Shown: piece by piece, positions 8,972 through 19,000 of the stretch
Layout: each line of letters starts with the position of its first letter
How positions within the stretch are numbered: the first letter of the stretch is position 1
DNA from: JAAUTG01 sp964458705
Lineage (GTDB): Bacteria > Bacteroidota > Bacteroidia > Chitinophagales > Saprospiraceae
Direction: 5' to 3'
NCBI GenBank assembly: GCA_964458705.1
Contig: CAYWKD010000020.1
Coordinates: 1-64,000, forward strand
DNA: 64,000 nt
Translations under genes and position numbers: made by a program
Notes under the pieces: model-generated
Database searches by the model: none
The model's input: the letters and a program-made list of their open reading frames with translations, nothing else
Told to the model about the DNA's origin: nothing

Positions 8972-9205
8972 GAAGAATTTTAGATAAGCAGTCCAACAAA
9001 AATAAAAAGAAATGATGGGCTTTGTTCAATTATGAACGTTTTTTGTTTAGTATTTAACGCTTTCAGCACCAGTTATCATTTTTTGTATGTAGAATTTTGA
9101 AGGTGTCTTTTCATACTTGCTCACTCCTAACTTCAACCTTCTCATGATCGTTCTTTTAATAATTCTTTACATCCACTTACCTTAGCCTTAAAATCAGCTT
9201 AATCT

Positions 9206-10354
9206 ATGCAACAATTTGATACCAACACCAAAATAGGTATTTTAGGAGGAGGACAATTAGGAAAAATGCTAATTCATGCGGGATTGCCTTGGCATCAACC
9301 GATTTACGTCTTGGAAAAAGAGTTGCATTTCCCAGCGGTGCCTTATGCAACTCGATATGTGAGAGGAGATTTTAAAAACTATTCAGATGTATATTCCTTT
9401 GGAAAACAAGTAGATGTATTGACGATTGAAATTGAACATGTGAATACAGCAGCTTTGCATCAGCTAAAGAAAGAAGGCCTGACTGTCCATCCTGACCCTG
9501 AAAAATTGGCTATTATCAAAGATAAAGGATTACAAAAACAATTTTATCAAGCACATCATTTACCGACCCCTCCTTTCCAGCTTTTTGAAAATAAAGCATC
9601 CATCGAAGAGGCAATCAAATCCAAGACGCTTGGATACCCATTTGTTCAAAAAACAAGAACAGCGGGCTATGACGGAAAAGGAGTAAAAGTCATTCACCAT
9701 GAAAAAGATGTTTTGTTTGATACTGCAAGTGTTGTGGAGCCATTAGTGAATATTGATAAGGAAATTGCTGTAATAGTAGCTAGAAATGAGCAAGGAGAAA
9801 TTGCTGCTTTCCCCGCTGTAGAAATGGCATTTAACCCTGTTGCTAACCTTGTCGAGATGTTAGTTTGTCCAGCTAGAATTAGCTCCGAAATTGCAGCGCA
9901 GGCAGAAGCCTTGGCTAAATCTGTCATCGCACAATTTTCTATTTGTGGCTTACTAGCAGTAGAATTATTTTTGACCACGCAAGGCGATTTGCTTATTAAT
10001 GAAGTTGCACCACGTCCACACAATAGTGGACATCAAACGATTGAAAGTGCTTATACCTCCCAATACGAGCAACATCTTCGAGCAATTTTGGACTTCCCCC
10101 TAGGTAGCACCAAGCTAAAAACGCCTTCTGTAATGGTCAACCTATTGGGAGCGGAGGGTCATTACGGAACAGCACATTATAAAGGTCTTAAAGAATGCTT
10201 GGCAATGGATGGAGTGCATTTGCATCTGTATGGCAAAACTTTCACACAGCCTTTCCGAAAAATGGGACACGCTACTGTTACAGCAGATGATATAGCAACA
10301 GCAATTGAAAAAGCCAATATTGTGAAGGAAACATTAAAAGTGGTCAGTAAATAA
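9206..10354 (+). CDS. purK: N5-carboxyaminoimidazole ribonucleotide synthase
   Basis: ATP-grasp enzyme of de novo purine synthesis, forming N5-CAIR from AIR, ATP and bicarbonate; the partner mutase purE is at 38961-39470. The N-terminal nucleotide-binding loop GILGGGQLGKMLIHAG, the ATP-grasp core (PFVQKTRTAGYDGKGV, then VVEPLVNIDKEIAV) and the C-terminal active-site block (NEVAPRPHNSGHQTIE) are all present. The 382-residue length is normal. It heads a plus-strand run with aroB 53 nt downstream. Bicarbonate is a substrate, so activity could benefit from the DabAB pump at 593-4376, but that link is only suggestive. Confidence 0.95.
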   Translation: MQQFDTNTKIGILGGGQLGKMLIHAGLPWHQPIYVLEKELHFPAVPYATRYVRGDFKNYSDVYSFGKQVDVLTIEIEHVNTAALHQLKKEGLTVHPDPEKLAIIKDKGLQKQFYQAHHLPTPPFQLFENKASIEEAIKSKTLGYPFVQKTRTAGYDGKGVKVIHHEKDVLFDTASVVEPLVNIDKEIAVIVARNEQGEIAAFPAVEMAFNPVANLVEMLVCPARISSEIAAQAEALAKSVIAQFSICGLLAVELFLTTQGDLLINEVAPRPHNSGHQTIESAYTSQYEQHLRAILDFPLGSTKLKTPSVMVNLLGAEGHYGTAHYKGLKECLAMDGVHLHLYGKTFTQPFRKMGHATVTADDIATAIEKANIVKETLKVVSK

Positions 10355-10358
10355 GGCT

Positions 10359-10366
10359 TATATTTG
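10359..10366 (+). promoter_or_regulatory. Possible Bacteroidota -7 element for aroB
   Basis: TATATTTG matches the TAnnTTTG consensus and lies 42 nt before the aroB start, just after the purK stop. No good -33 TTG is at the right distance, so the element is tentative. Confidence 0.35.
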
Positions 10367-10407
10367 CGAAGGCAAATAATATTTAATTCGCTATTACGTA
10401 TGCAAAT

Positions 10408-11496
10408 ATGACGCAAACAATTGCTTTAGGCACTTACAAAATCTACATTGGAGACATTTGGGGAACTTGGCAAACATTCGTTCAAGAACGGAGCTATTCC
10501 AAGTTAGTCATCATCGTAGATGAAAATACGATGAGGCACTGCTTTCCCATTTTTGCAGCAAACACCCCTAACATGCCGGGTGGCACTATTCAAATTCTAT
10601 CGGGAGAAGAAAACAAACATATTGGTACTTGTCAAGGTATATGGAAATCTATGATAAATGCTAATATTGACCGAAATGCACTCGTTGTCAATCTGGGTGG
10701 TGGTGTTATTGGTGATATGGGTGGCTTCTGTGCTAGTACTTACAAACGAGGTATTGATTTTGTACAATTTCCAACAACATTACTCTCGCAGGTGGATGCA
10801 TCAATTGGCGGAAAATTGGGTATAGATTTCAATCACATCAAAAACAGCATTGGTGTATTTAATGATCCTCAAGCCGTATTTATTGCAACGGAATTTCTGA
10901 ATACGCTCTCCGCAAGAGAAGTGAGAAGTGGGTTTGCAGAAATTATTAAGCACAGCCTGATTCAAGATGTGATCCAGTGGAAGGCGATTCAAGGAATTCA
11001 GAATGCAAAATCAGTAGATTGGTCAAAATATCTACCCGACTCGTTGATGATAAAAAAGCGCATTGTAGAAGAAGACCCTTTTGAGAGAGGACTAAGAAAA
11101 GCACTCAACTTTGGGCACACCATTGGTCATGCAGTAGAGAGTTACTTTTTGGCGACGGAACGTCCACTACTACACGGAGAAGCAATTGCAATTGGAATGA
11201 TCTGCGAGGCATATTTGTCGCATAAGCAAGTTGGATTATCCATGCTTGAATTAGATAAAATCTGTAACTTTATACTTGATACTTACAATTTGATAAGTAT
11301 CCCTAAAAGTTCGTTCGACGAACTTTTGGATATAATGCAAAAGGATAAAAAAAACGAAAACGATAACATCAATTTTTCTTTGATTCCAGCGATTGGTCAA
11401 GTAAAAGTCAATCAGACTAGTCAGCCTCTGGAAGTCACAGAAAGTTTAAACTTTTACAATAAAAAAATAGAGAGAAGAAGGTATTTGTTTGCATAA
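10408..11496 (+). CDS. aroB: 3-dehydroquinate synthase
   Basis: Second step of the shikimate pathway, converting DAHP to 3-dehydroquinate with NAD and a divalent metal. The NAD-binding block NLGGGVIGDMGGFCAST, the substrate region (TTLLSQVDASIGGKLGID) and the metal ligands in GFAEIIKHSLI and NFGHTIGHAVE are intact. Length of 362 residues is standard. It follows purK by 53 nt and precedes the class A PBP gene by 122 nt, all on the plus strand; a TAnnTTTG element just upstream could give it its own promoter. The last dozen residues are basic and aromatic, with no sign of frameshift. Confidence 0.95.
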   Translation: MTQTIALGTYKIYIGDIWGTWQTFVQERSYSKLVIIVDENTMRHCFPIFAANTPNMPGGTIQILSGEENKHIGTCQGIWKSMINANIDRNALVVNLGGGVIGDMGGFCASTYKRGIDFVQFPTTLLSQVDASIGGKLGIDFNHIKNSIGVFNDPQAVFIATEFLNTLSAREVRSGFAEIIKHSLIQDVIQWKAIQGIQNAKSVDWSKYLPDSLMIKKRIVEEDPFERGLRKALNFGHTIGHAVESYFLATERPLLHGEAIAIGMICEAYLSHKQVGLSMLELDKICNFILDTYNLISIPKSSFDELLDIMQKDKKNENDNINFSLIPAIGQVKVNQTSQPLEVTESLNFYNKKIERRRYLFA

Positions 11497-11618
11497 AACA
11501 AACCTTGTTGGAAGAGAGAGACCACAACTCATTGTTTATCTCTGTTCTTTCAATACGGATATTGATTGTAACTAAATTGATTTTATGATTAAGCACTCTC
11601 TCCTTTAAATACAGAGAT

Positions 11619-14207
11619 ATGTCAGAACAAAAAGTAAAAGATATTCGTCAAGAGCGCAAGCAGTTATACAAGAAGACGATGCGTTGGCTCTGGATACTGG
11701 TGGGCGTTGGAGTATTAAGCCTTATTATTTTCTTTCTCGCACTCTCTCGCTCTGATTTACCCTCACTGAAAGAGTTGGAAAACCCTAAGAGTGAGGTGGC
11801 GTCTCAAATATATGGCGATAATATGGAAGTAATTGGCCGCTACTACATAGAGAATCGAGTGCCAATATCTTATCAGCAACTTTCCAAACACGTCGCCAAT
11901 GCACTAGTTGCCACCGAAGATGAGCGATATTTTAAACACGCTGGTATTGACTTTGAAGCACTGGGGCGGGTGCTATTCAAAAGTTTGGTGCTAGGGCAAG
12001 ATGCCGGTGGTGGTAGCACGATTACGCAGCAGTTAGCTAAGTTACTTTTCACAGGGACGCCAGCCTCAGGTCTGGAGCGTGCTTTGCAGAAGTTCAAAGA
12101 ATGGATTATAGCGTTACGATTGGAACGAAGCTACACTAAAGAAGAAATTATTGCTATGTATCTCAATAAATTTGACTTCATCTACGATGCTGATGGAATT
12201 AAAGCAGCAGCAGAAATTTATTTTGGAAAAGACCAAAAAGACTTAAATGTAGAAGAAGCTGCTATGCTTGTTGGGATGCTAAAAAATCCATCGCTTTACA
12301 ACCCAAAGCGTTTTCCTGAACGTGCGAAGCTACGCCGCGATGTAGTACTTTTTCAGATGAGAAAAAATGGTATTCTTTCAGACGAAAAGTACGAATACTA
12401 CAAGTCCAAACCAGTGGATATGAGCAACTTTAAGCGTTCTACGCAGAGCGAAGGTCTAGCTCCCTATTTTCGAGCCGAGCTAGCTAAAGATATCCGAAGT
12501 ATACTAGCACAACGTTCAGAAGTGGATGGCAGAGACTATGATATTTATAGAGATGGGCTAAAAATATACACTACCATTGATCCCGATCTGCAAAGAATGG
12601 CAGAAAAAGCAATGGTGAAACACATGAAAAAACTACAGCAAGATTTATTCTTAACATGGAAGCAACAGGGAGCAGACCCGTGGAAGTCAAGAGCAAACGA
12701 TGAAATTGATCCAGATAAAAAGCTAAGAAATGCAAGCCTTGATCGTTTGATTGGTGAATCAGACCGTTATCAACGAATAAGAGATCAATATTTGGGGGAA
12801 GTTGAAGCAAAACTAGAAACTGAAATAGGAGAGATATGGCTTCGTGATGCAGATATTAAGAGAATATTCCGAGAGACAAACGAAACGGGGTACTTGACTA
12901 AGTTGCAACAACAAAAGTACATCAGCTCAGATATGGCAGTGGCTTATCGAAAAGTGATGAGAAGCCCACACTTTAAAGAATTGCGCTCCCAGTGGAATAA
13001 GCTGCAAGCAACTGTTAAAGTAGATTTCACCAAGCCTGTGGATATGACCGTTTTTGCTTACAACGACGAAATGAAAACCGACACAGTAATGACTCCGCTG
13101 GACTCTATTAAGTATCATCGGATGATGTTGCAAATCGGTTCATTAGCAGTTGATCCTTTCACAGGCGAGATCAAGGCATGGGTTGGTGGCGTTAACCATG
13201 AGTGGTTCAAGTTTGATCATGTTCGCTCTCGTAGGCAAGTAGGTTCTACCTTCAAGCCGTTTGTATATGCCACAGCTATCTCAAGACAAGGCTTTTCACC
13301 ATGTTTTAAAGTCGATGATATGCCGTACACCATCAATCCTGGTGAAAGCAACTTCGACCTCATCAAAGAATGGGCACCCAGCAATTCTAGTGGCAAATGG
13401 ACTTATGAACCTTACACCCTAAAGGATGCTCTGCGAACATCAAAGAACTCTGTAACCGTTTATTTGCTCAAGCAGATTGGCTCAGTAGAACCTGTCATCA
13501 ATATGATGGATGGTATGGGAATAGAAAAAGAAAGCAAATATGCCAATGGTCGCTACATTATACCTAGAGTGCCTTCTATTGTGCTAGGCGCAGCTGACCT
13601 AGAGGTATGGGAAATGGCAGGAGCCTACACGACTTTTGCGAACAATGGGTTTCATAGTGAGCCTTATCATATCAGAAAAATCGAAGACAAAAATGGGAGA
13701 GTATTATTCGAGCAAATCCCTCAACAAAGTTTAGCATTGAAGCCAGAATATAATTATGTCATGCTAGAGTTGTTGAAGTATGTCAATTCGCGGTGGGGAG
13801 GTTTTAATTCTATCAAAACCAAGCATGGTGGTAAAACTGGTACAACTAATAGCTATGTGGATGGTTGGTATATGGGCTTAACACCAAACTTAGTTGTTGG
13901 AACATGGGTTGGTGGGGAAGATCGCTGGGTGCGATTCACGAGTATTGCTAGAGGGCAAGGAGGATACATGGCTCGACCTTTCTTTAGAGACTTAATTTAT
14001 GAAATAGAAAATAATCCGAACTACGAGTGGGATAGAAGTGCCGACTTCAAACGACCTAGTGGAGATATTGGAATTGAACTAAACTGTGAAACCTATGAAC
14101 AATTAAATAACACAGGCGGTTTTGACGAGAATAATGATCCGTTCTTTGATGATGAATTCGGTGATGAACTCAACCTCAAGGAGGATTCAACTAAAATAGA
14201 TTTCTAA
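11619..14207 (+). CDS. Class A penicillin-binding protein (PBP1A-type, bifunctional)
   Basis: Inner-membrane anchored murein synthase. After one transmembrane segment (about residues 21-45) comes a GT51 glycosyltransferase with ATEDERYFKHAGID (catalytic Glu near residue 100) and GGGSTITQQLAKLLF. The transpeptidase domain has the penicilloyl Ser in GSTFKP at S543, the SKN triad member at S608-N610 and KTGT at K739-G741. The 862-residue length fits PBP1A/PonA proteins; the C-terminal tail is acidic (DENNDPFFDDEFGDE). Between the two domains is a charged helical insert (residues 330-460) common in Bacteroidota PBP1A. It sits in the purK-aroB run and is followed 58 nt later by a small membrane protein. 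Confidence 0.94.
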   Translation: MSEQKVKDIRQERKQLYKKTMRWLWILVGVGVLSLIIFFLALSRSDLPSLKELENPKSEVASQIYGDNMEVIGRYYIENRVPISYQQLSKHVANALVATEDERYFKHAGIDFEALGRVLFKSLVLGQDAGGGSTITQQLAKLLFTGTPASGLERALQKFKEWIIALRLERSYTKEEIIAMYLNKFDFIYDADGIKAAAEIYFGKDQKDLNVEEAAMLVGMLKNPSLYNPKRFPERAKLRRDVVLFQMRKNGILSDEKYEYYKSKPVDMSNFKRSTQSEGLAPYFRAELAKDIRSILAQRSEVDGRDYDIYRDGLKIYTTIDPDLQRMAEKAMVKHMKKLQQDLFLTWKQQGADPWKSRANDEIDPDKKLRNASLDRLIGESDRYQRIRDQYLGEVEAKLETEIGEIWLRDADIKRIFRETNETGYLTKLQQQKYISSDMAVAYRKVMRSPHFKELRSQWNKLQATVKVDFTKPVDMTVFAYNDEMKTDTVMTPLDSIKYHRMMLQIGSLAVDPFTGEIKAWVGGVNHEWFKFDHVRSRRQVGSTFKPFVYATAISRQGFSPCFKVDDMPYTINPGESNFDLIKEWAPSNSSGKWTYEPYTLKDALRTSKNSVTVYLLKQIGSVEPVINMMDGMGIEKESKYANGRYIIPRVPSIVLGAADLEVWEMAGAYTTFANNGFHSEPYHIRKIEDKNGRVLFEQIPQQSLALKPEYNYVMLELLKYVNSRWGGFNSIKTKHGGKTGTTNSYVDGWYMGLTPNLVVGTWVGGEDRWVRFTSIARGQGGYMARPFFRDLIYEIENNPNYEWDRSADFKRPSGDIGIELNCETYEQLNNTGGFDENNDPFFDDEFGDELNLKEDSTKIDF

Positions 14208-14265
14208 ATTTTATTGGTCATTGCTAAAGTTCACTAACAAATGACCTTTGATAAACAACTAACAA

Positions 14266-14616
14266 ATGAAACCTTTTCAAATAAATCTTATCAATGGTAT
14301 TGTGCTAATAGCCATGGGCTTATGGGGTTATTTAGGCTCTGCCGATCCTTCTCCCACTGCATTGATTCCTGTTGGATTTGGGGCTATTTTTCTCATTGCA
14401 ACGCCCTTGTTCAAAAGAGGCAATAAGGTAGTAGTTCACATTATTGTATTACTCACGCTGTTACTCATTATTGCTCTTTTCATGCCACTCAAAGGTCGAA
14501 TAGCAGCCGAAGATAGCATAGGTATCATTAGAGTAGCAAGTATGGTTGCGGTATCTGTTGTTGCTATGGTAATTTACATCAAAAGTTTCATTGATGCTAG
14601 GAAGGCAAGGGGTTAA
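14266..14616 (+). CDS. Small integral membrane protein, four predicted helices
   Basis: A 116-residue protein consisting of about four transmembrane helices, with short basic loops (KRGNK, DARKARG). The first two helices flank the sequence YLGSADPSPTALIPVGFGA, a pattern that I have seen in short uncharacterised Bacteroidota and Planctomycete membrane proteins. It starts 58 nt after the PBP1A-type gene and shares its strand, so it is probably cotranscribed, and it is followed by a good terminator (14644-14694). No catalytic motif. An envelope role is only suggested by the neighbour. Confidence 0.75.
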   Translation: MKPFQINLINGIVLIAMGLWGYLGSADPSPTALIPVGFGAIFLIATPLFKRGNKVVVHIIVLLTLLLIIALFMPLKGRIAAEDSIGIIRVASMVAVSVVAMVIYIKSFIDARKARG

Positions 14617-14643
14617 TTCCCAAATATCGAATGTTAACAATCA

Positions 14644-14694
14644 AATGTGATTAACTATTCCACGACAAAGGTGAAGCAGTTAATCACATTTTTT
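14644..14694 (+). terminator. Rho-independent terminator after the purK-to-PBP run
   Basis: A 13-bp perfect stem (14644-14656 with 14678-14690), a 21-nt loop and a run of six T at 14689-14694 on the plus strand. The right arm runs into the last codons of the convergent sulfotransferase gene. The left arm is preceded by few A residues, so it mainly serves the plus-strand transcript. Confidence 0.75.
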
Positions 14695-15532
14695 CTAGTG
14701 TTGGCACATAATGTGCGTAATCTGTATTGGCTAAATACTTAATAACCTGCTGCTTATTAGAAATCATGTTTTCTAACTTAGAAGGGGTTACCCTCCTGAG
14801 TGATGTATCGGGTTTGACCGCTTCAATATTCAAATAATCGGATATATGTTTAATAGTTAATTCGTGTTGAATTACCTCTTTTAAATTATCTTCATAGGTC
14901 AGAAATAAATGCGGAATATCTGCAATCATTTCTTTTTCAAACTTATCAAGAATATCAACCTCCTTCAAAAAATGATGGAATATTTTAGGATCCATCTCAA
15001 ATCGTTCTATCTGCCTCTGCTCACTGCCCTCCTTGTTGTGCCAAGTACCTCTGTAAAAAGCGTAGATTATTGAAAGTGCTTGCTTGACTTTGTTCCCGCG
15101 CGTCAGATAAATCAACTTATAGTTTTCCTTTTGTATTAGTTGTTCAAAGAACGCTTTCTTATCTTTTACACCTGTTTGAACATTGAGCAACTGATAGGAA
15201 AGTAATTTCCAGCCATATACAGGTTTTTCTGATTGTTGCTCAAAACTGCGAACTAAAGGAAGAGGAAATGCTACTCGGCGCTTCAGCAGTTCAAGATCAC
15301 ACTGTATCAAAGGATTAGAATTGAGTAAATCAACCAGTAGGGTACTTCCTGAACGACCAGAAGTAAAAATCACAAATTTGGAGTCAGGCGAATTTTTAAC
15401 TGCTGGCAATTGTTTAATCCGATTCCAAAATTCAAGTGGATAGCCAGCATAATAAGATGCTATGTGGTAGCGCCATGTGCCTTTCCTGTAGTTTCGTTTG
15501 AATCGTCTTGCTGCTGCTGTCTTATTCACCAT
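14684..15532 (-). CDS. Sulfotransferase-domain protein (Stf0/NodH-like)
   Basis: The PAPS 5'-phosphosulfate loop is clear at residues 57-65 (TSGRSGSTLL), followed by a helix LVDLLNSNP as in Stf0/LpsS and NodH-type enzymes, and a second conserved region (YKLIYLTRGNKVKQALSIIYAF) matching the 3'-phosphate-binding arginine/serine stretch. These enzymes transfer sulfate from PAPS to sugars on lipids or surface polysaccharides. It has no signal peptide, consistent with cytoplasmic action. It stands alone: its neighbours are a small membrane protein (convergent) and a TonB-dependent receptor (divergent), with no glycosyltransferase or sulfate-activation gene in view. The acceptor is unknown. Confidence 0.85.
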   Translation of the reverse strand: MVNKTAAARRFKRNYRKGTWRYHIASYYAGYPLEFWNRIKQLPAVKNSPDSKFVIFTSGRSGSTLLVDLLNSNPLIQCDLELLKRRVAFPLPLVRSFEQQSEKPVYGWKLLSYQLLNVQTGVKDKKAFFEQLIQKENYKLIYLTRGNKVKQALSIIYAFYRGTWHNKEGSEQRQIERFEMDPKIFHHFLKEVDILDKFEKEMIADIPHLFLTYEDNLKEVIQHELTIKHISDYLNIEAVKPDTSLRRVTPSKLENMISNKQQVIKYLANTDYAHYVPTLEKM

Positions 15533-15958
15533 AATTTTTCTGCCAACTTTAAATATCTACACATATATTTAATACTAATGTGTGTAAATGATGTTTCATT
15601 TACAGCAATGCAAATTTACAATATTAGCCCAATTGCACTAAAATAGCAGGAAAAAGACAATTTAAAGGGCATCGTTTCAATTATCCAAGTATGTACTGAG
15701 CAACTATTTGTGCCTAAAACAGAAATACCAACTGAGCCAAGCAAAGAATGTCATAATAGCACAATAAATAGGAACGCAAATATTATTAACGCTATGAAAA
15801 TAGAATTCTGATTCAAAGAATTTTAACAAAAAAAAATATCCTGAAACGGCACTTCACCTACTAATAAAATCAGCTCTTTTCACAAGCTCAAAACAGAGCA
15901 CAACTCACTCATTTTTCATTACTTATACACTTTTCACAGAATTAAAAATAAGTTTACA
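15533..15958. other. Gene-free AT-rich intergenic stretch
   Basis: About 430 bases between the divergent sulfotransferase and TonB-dependent receptor genes. The longest open stretches are about 20 codons, without protein-like character. I see no tRNA, riboswitch or strong hairpin. It presumably holds the sulfotransferase promoter and regulatory DNA for the receptor. Confidence 0.5.
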
Positions 15959-15986
15959 TTGACTTCATATTACGAGTGTATGTTTG
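15959..15986 (+). promoter_or_regulatory. Bacteroidota-type promoter of the TonB-dependent receptor gene
   Basis: TTG at 15959-15961, 17 nt spacer, TATGTTTG at 15979-15986. This matches the TTG / TAnnTTTG sigma consensus of the phylum. The -7 box lies 43 nt before the ATG at 16030, leaving a short leader. Confidence 0.7.
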
Positions 15987-16029
15987 CAATTAATTATAAT
16001 AGTTTTAACTAATAACGCAAACTAGTTTT

Positions 16030-19000
16030 ATGAAAATGATTAGTCTTAACCAATTATTGGCTTTAGCCATTATGGTCATGCTGTTACCATTTGGTGTAAT
16101 GGCGCAAGGGGTAACTACTTCTTCTATGAGTGGACGCATAGCTGGCGACAACGGAGAAGCGCTTATCGGAGCTAGTATCCTAGCTGTTCATACACCTTCT
16201 GGTACTTCCTATGGAGTAGCTGCTAATGAAGAGGGTTACTATCGCATCGCAAGTATGCGCGTTGGTGGACCTTATAAAGTAACAGTTTCTTATGTAGGGT
16301 ACAACGAAGTCTCTTTAGATGGTATATTCCTTCGACTTGGAGAGTCTTTCCGCCGAGACTTTGGATTAGAAGAAGGTGGAATTGAGCTAGAGACTGTTCA
16401 AGTAACAGCACAGCAAGGTACAGTAGGTAGCAACTCGGGTGCAAGTACTCAAATCAGTACGGAAGACATCGAAAACGTACCTACTCTAAGCAGAAGTTTG
16501 AATGATTATTTACGACTTACGCCACAGGCAAGTGGGTCTTCCTTTGCTGGAGTAAACAATCGTTATAACTCCATTTACGTTGATGGTGCTGTAAATAACG
16601 ATGTATTTGGTTTATCAAGCAATGGTACTAATGGTGGGCAAACTGGTATTGCTCCTTTTTCTATTGACATTATCGACCAATTGCAGGTTGTACTTTCACC
16701 TTATGATGTAACCTATGGTGGTTTTGCAGGTGGTGGTGTAAACGCCGTAACTAAATCTGGTACTAACGAATTTAAAGGTACAGCTTACTATTTCTTGCAA
16801 AATGAAGACTTAGTAGGTAAAACGAACGAGAGTCTTACAAATAGAACAGGTAGTGAGCGAGAGGGCGTTGATGATTTTACTGAAACACTATATGGTGCTT
16901 CTATAAGTGGACCAATCGTTAAGGATAAGGTATTCTTTTTCGCAAATGCAGAAATTCGTGCTGATGAAACGCCTTCTCCTTTTGATTTTGGGCAGTATGA
17001 AGGTAATGCTACGCAGCAAGACCTTGAGGCACTACGTCAGTCAATAATCAGCCAGTATGGCTACGATCCAGGAACATTTGGCGACGTAACGGACAACTTA
17101 GATGGATTAGCGCTTTTTGGTAAATTGGATATTAATTTAAACAATAATAACCGCTTGACGCTACGCCACAACTATACCAAAGCAGAGAACACGAATCGTA
17201 ACTCAGGTAGCTCCCGTACGATTAACTTCTCTAATAATGGTGTATTCTTCCCTAGCACAACGAATTCGTCGGCGCTAGAGTTGAACTCTACTTTTGCAGA
17301 CAATCGCTTCAGTAATAACTTGATCCTTGGTTTCACTGCTGTGCGTGACGACCGAGATCCTATTGGAGGGGATTTCCCTTACCTACTTATTGCGGATGGT
17401 AATAGTACAATTAGAATTGGTTCTGAGCAGTTTTCTACGGCTAATGCACTAGATCAAGATATCTTCACGCTTACAGATAACTTTAAGATTTACAATAATA
17501 ACCATACAGTTACTATTGGTACACACAACGAGTTTTACAGTATCTACAACCTATTTATTCGTCAGAACTATGGTGTGTATGAGTACAACAGCATTGATGA
17601 CTTCTTGAAAGATAGCGGTGCTGCTGAGTACGACCGTTCTTATTCTCTAGTGGATAATATTACTGGTGATGGCTCTGCAGCTGCGGCTGAGTTTAATGCA
17701 ATGCAGTTAGGTCTTTATGTGCAAGACGAGTGGGCAGTTACCCCTAAGTTTACTTTAACTGGTGGTTTGCGTTTTGATCTACCGATCATTACTTCTGATC
17801 CCGCAGTACACCCAACTTTTAATTCAGAGACCTTACCTGCTGTACAAGCAGTTTACGATGTAGCAGACGATATAACTGGTGGACAAGCACCAGATGGTCA
17901 ACTAATGATTTCTCCTCGTTTAGGATTTAACTATGACCTACAGAACAAAAGCAATACTACATTGCGCGGTGGTCTTGGTGTCTTCACTAGCCGTATTCCA
18001 TTTGTATGGCCAGGAGCTATGTTTAACAACAATGGTGTATCAATAGGTGGTGTGGATCAAGGTGATATAAATGGTTCGATTGGCTTTATTCCAGGTATTC
18101 AAGATCAGTATGTTAATGAGAACTTCAGTGTACCATCTGGTCAGGTTGACCTTTTCACAGAAGACTTTAAGTACCCACAGGTGTTACGTGGTAACTTGGC
18201 AGTTGATACAGAGCTACCGGGTGGTATTTTAGCTACACTTGAAGGAGTTTACACTAAAACGCTTAACAACATAGTTTACACAAATGTGAACAGCGACCCT
18301 ACAGTTGACTTCAGATGGACTAATACAGGTTCAGATGATCGTTCAGTATTTGTGCGAGAAGATGTTGACCCACGTTACAGTGCTATTTACGTGGCTTCTA
18401 ATACAAGCGAAGGATATACTTATAACTTGACAGCATCGCTTGCTAAGCGTTTTGACTTTGGTTTAACTGCTAACGTATCTTATACATACGGTGATGCAGA
18501 AGCAGTTAATGAAGGTACTTCTTCACAGAACTCTTCACAGTGGCGAGGACAAGTCAATTTTAATGGACGAAACAATCCTTTGCTTGGTCGATCTGATTTC
18601 GCACTTGGACATCGTGTCCTTGGCACATTGAATTATACAATAGACTGGAGAAGAAATACAAGAACGTCTATTACGCTACTATATGAAGGCGTGAAAGGTA
18701 GTGCTTATTCTTACGTCATTGGGGGTCGTAATGCAAGAAACACCAACAATGAAACAGGTAGCACTAGTGCAAATAGAAGTTTGATTTACATTCCAGCTAA
18801 TCAGAATGAGATTACTTTGGTAGAAAAAGACGGTTTATCGCCACAACAACAGTGGAATCTTCTTAATGATTTCATCGAAGATGATACCTATTTGAGTGAA
18901 AATAGAGGTGGCTATGCAGAGAAAAACAGTAACTTCTTACCATTTACTAGCTTACTTGATCTTTCTGTACGTCAAGATGCCGGTTTAAATCTTGCTGGTA

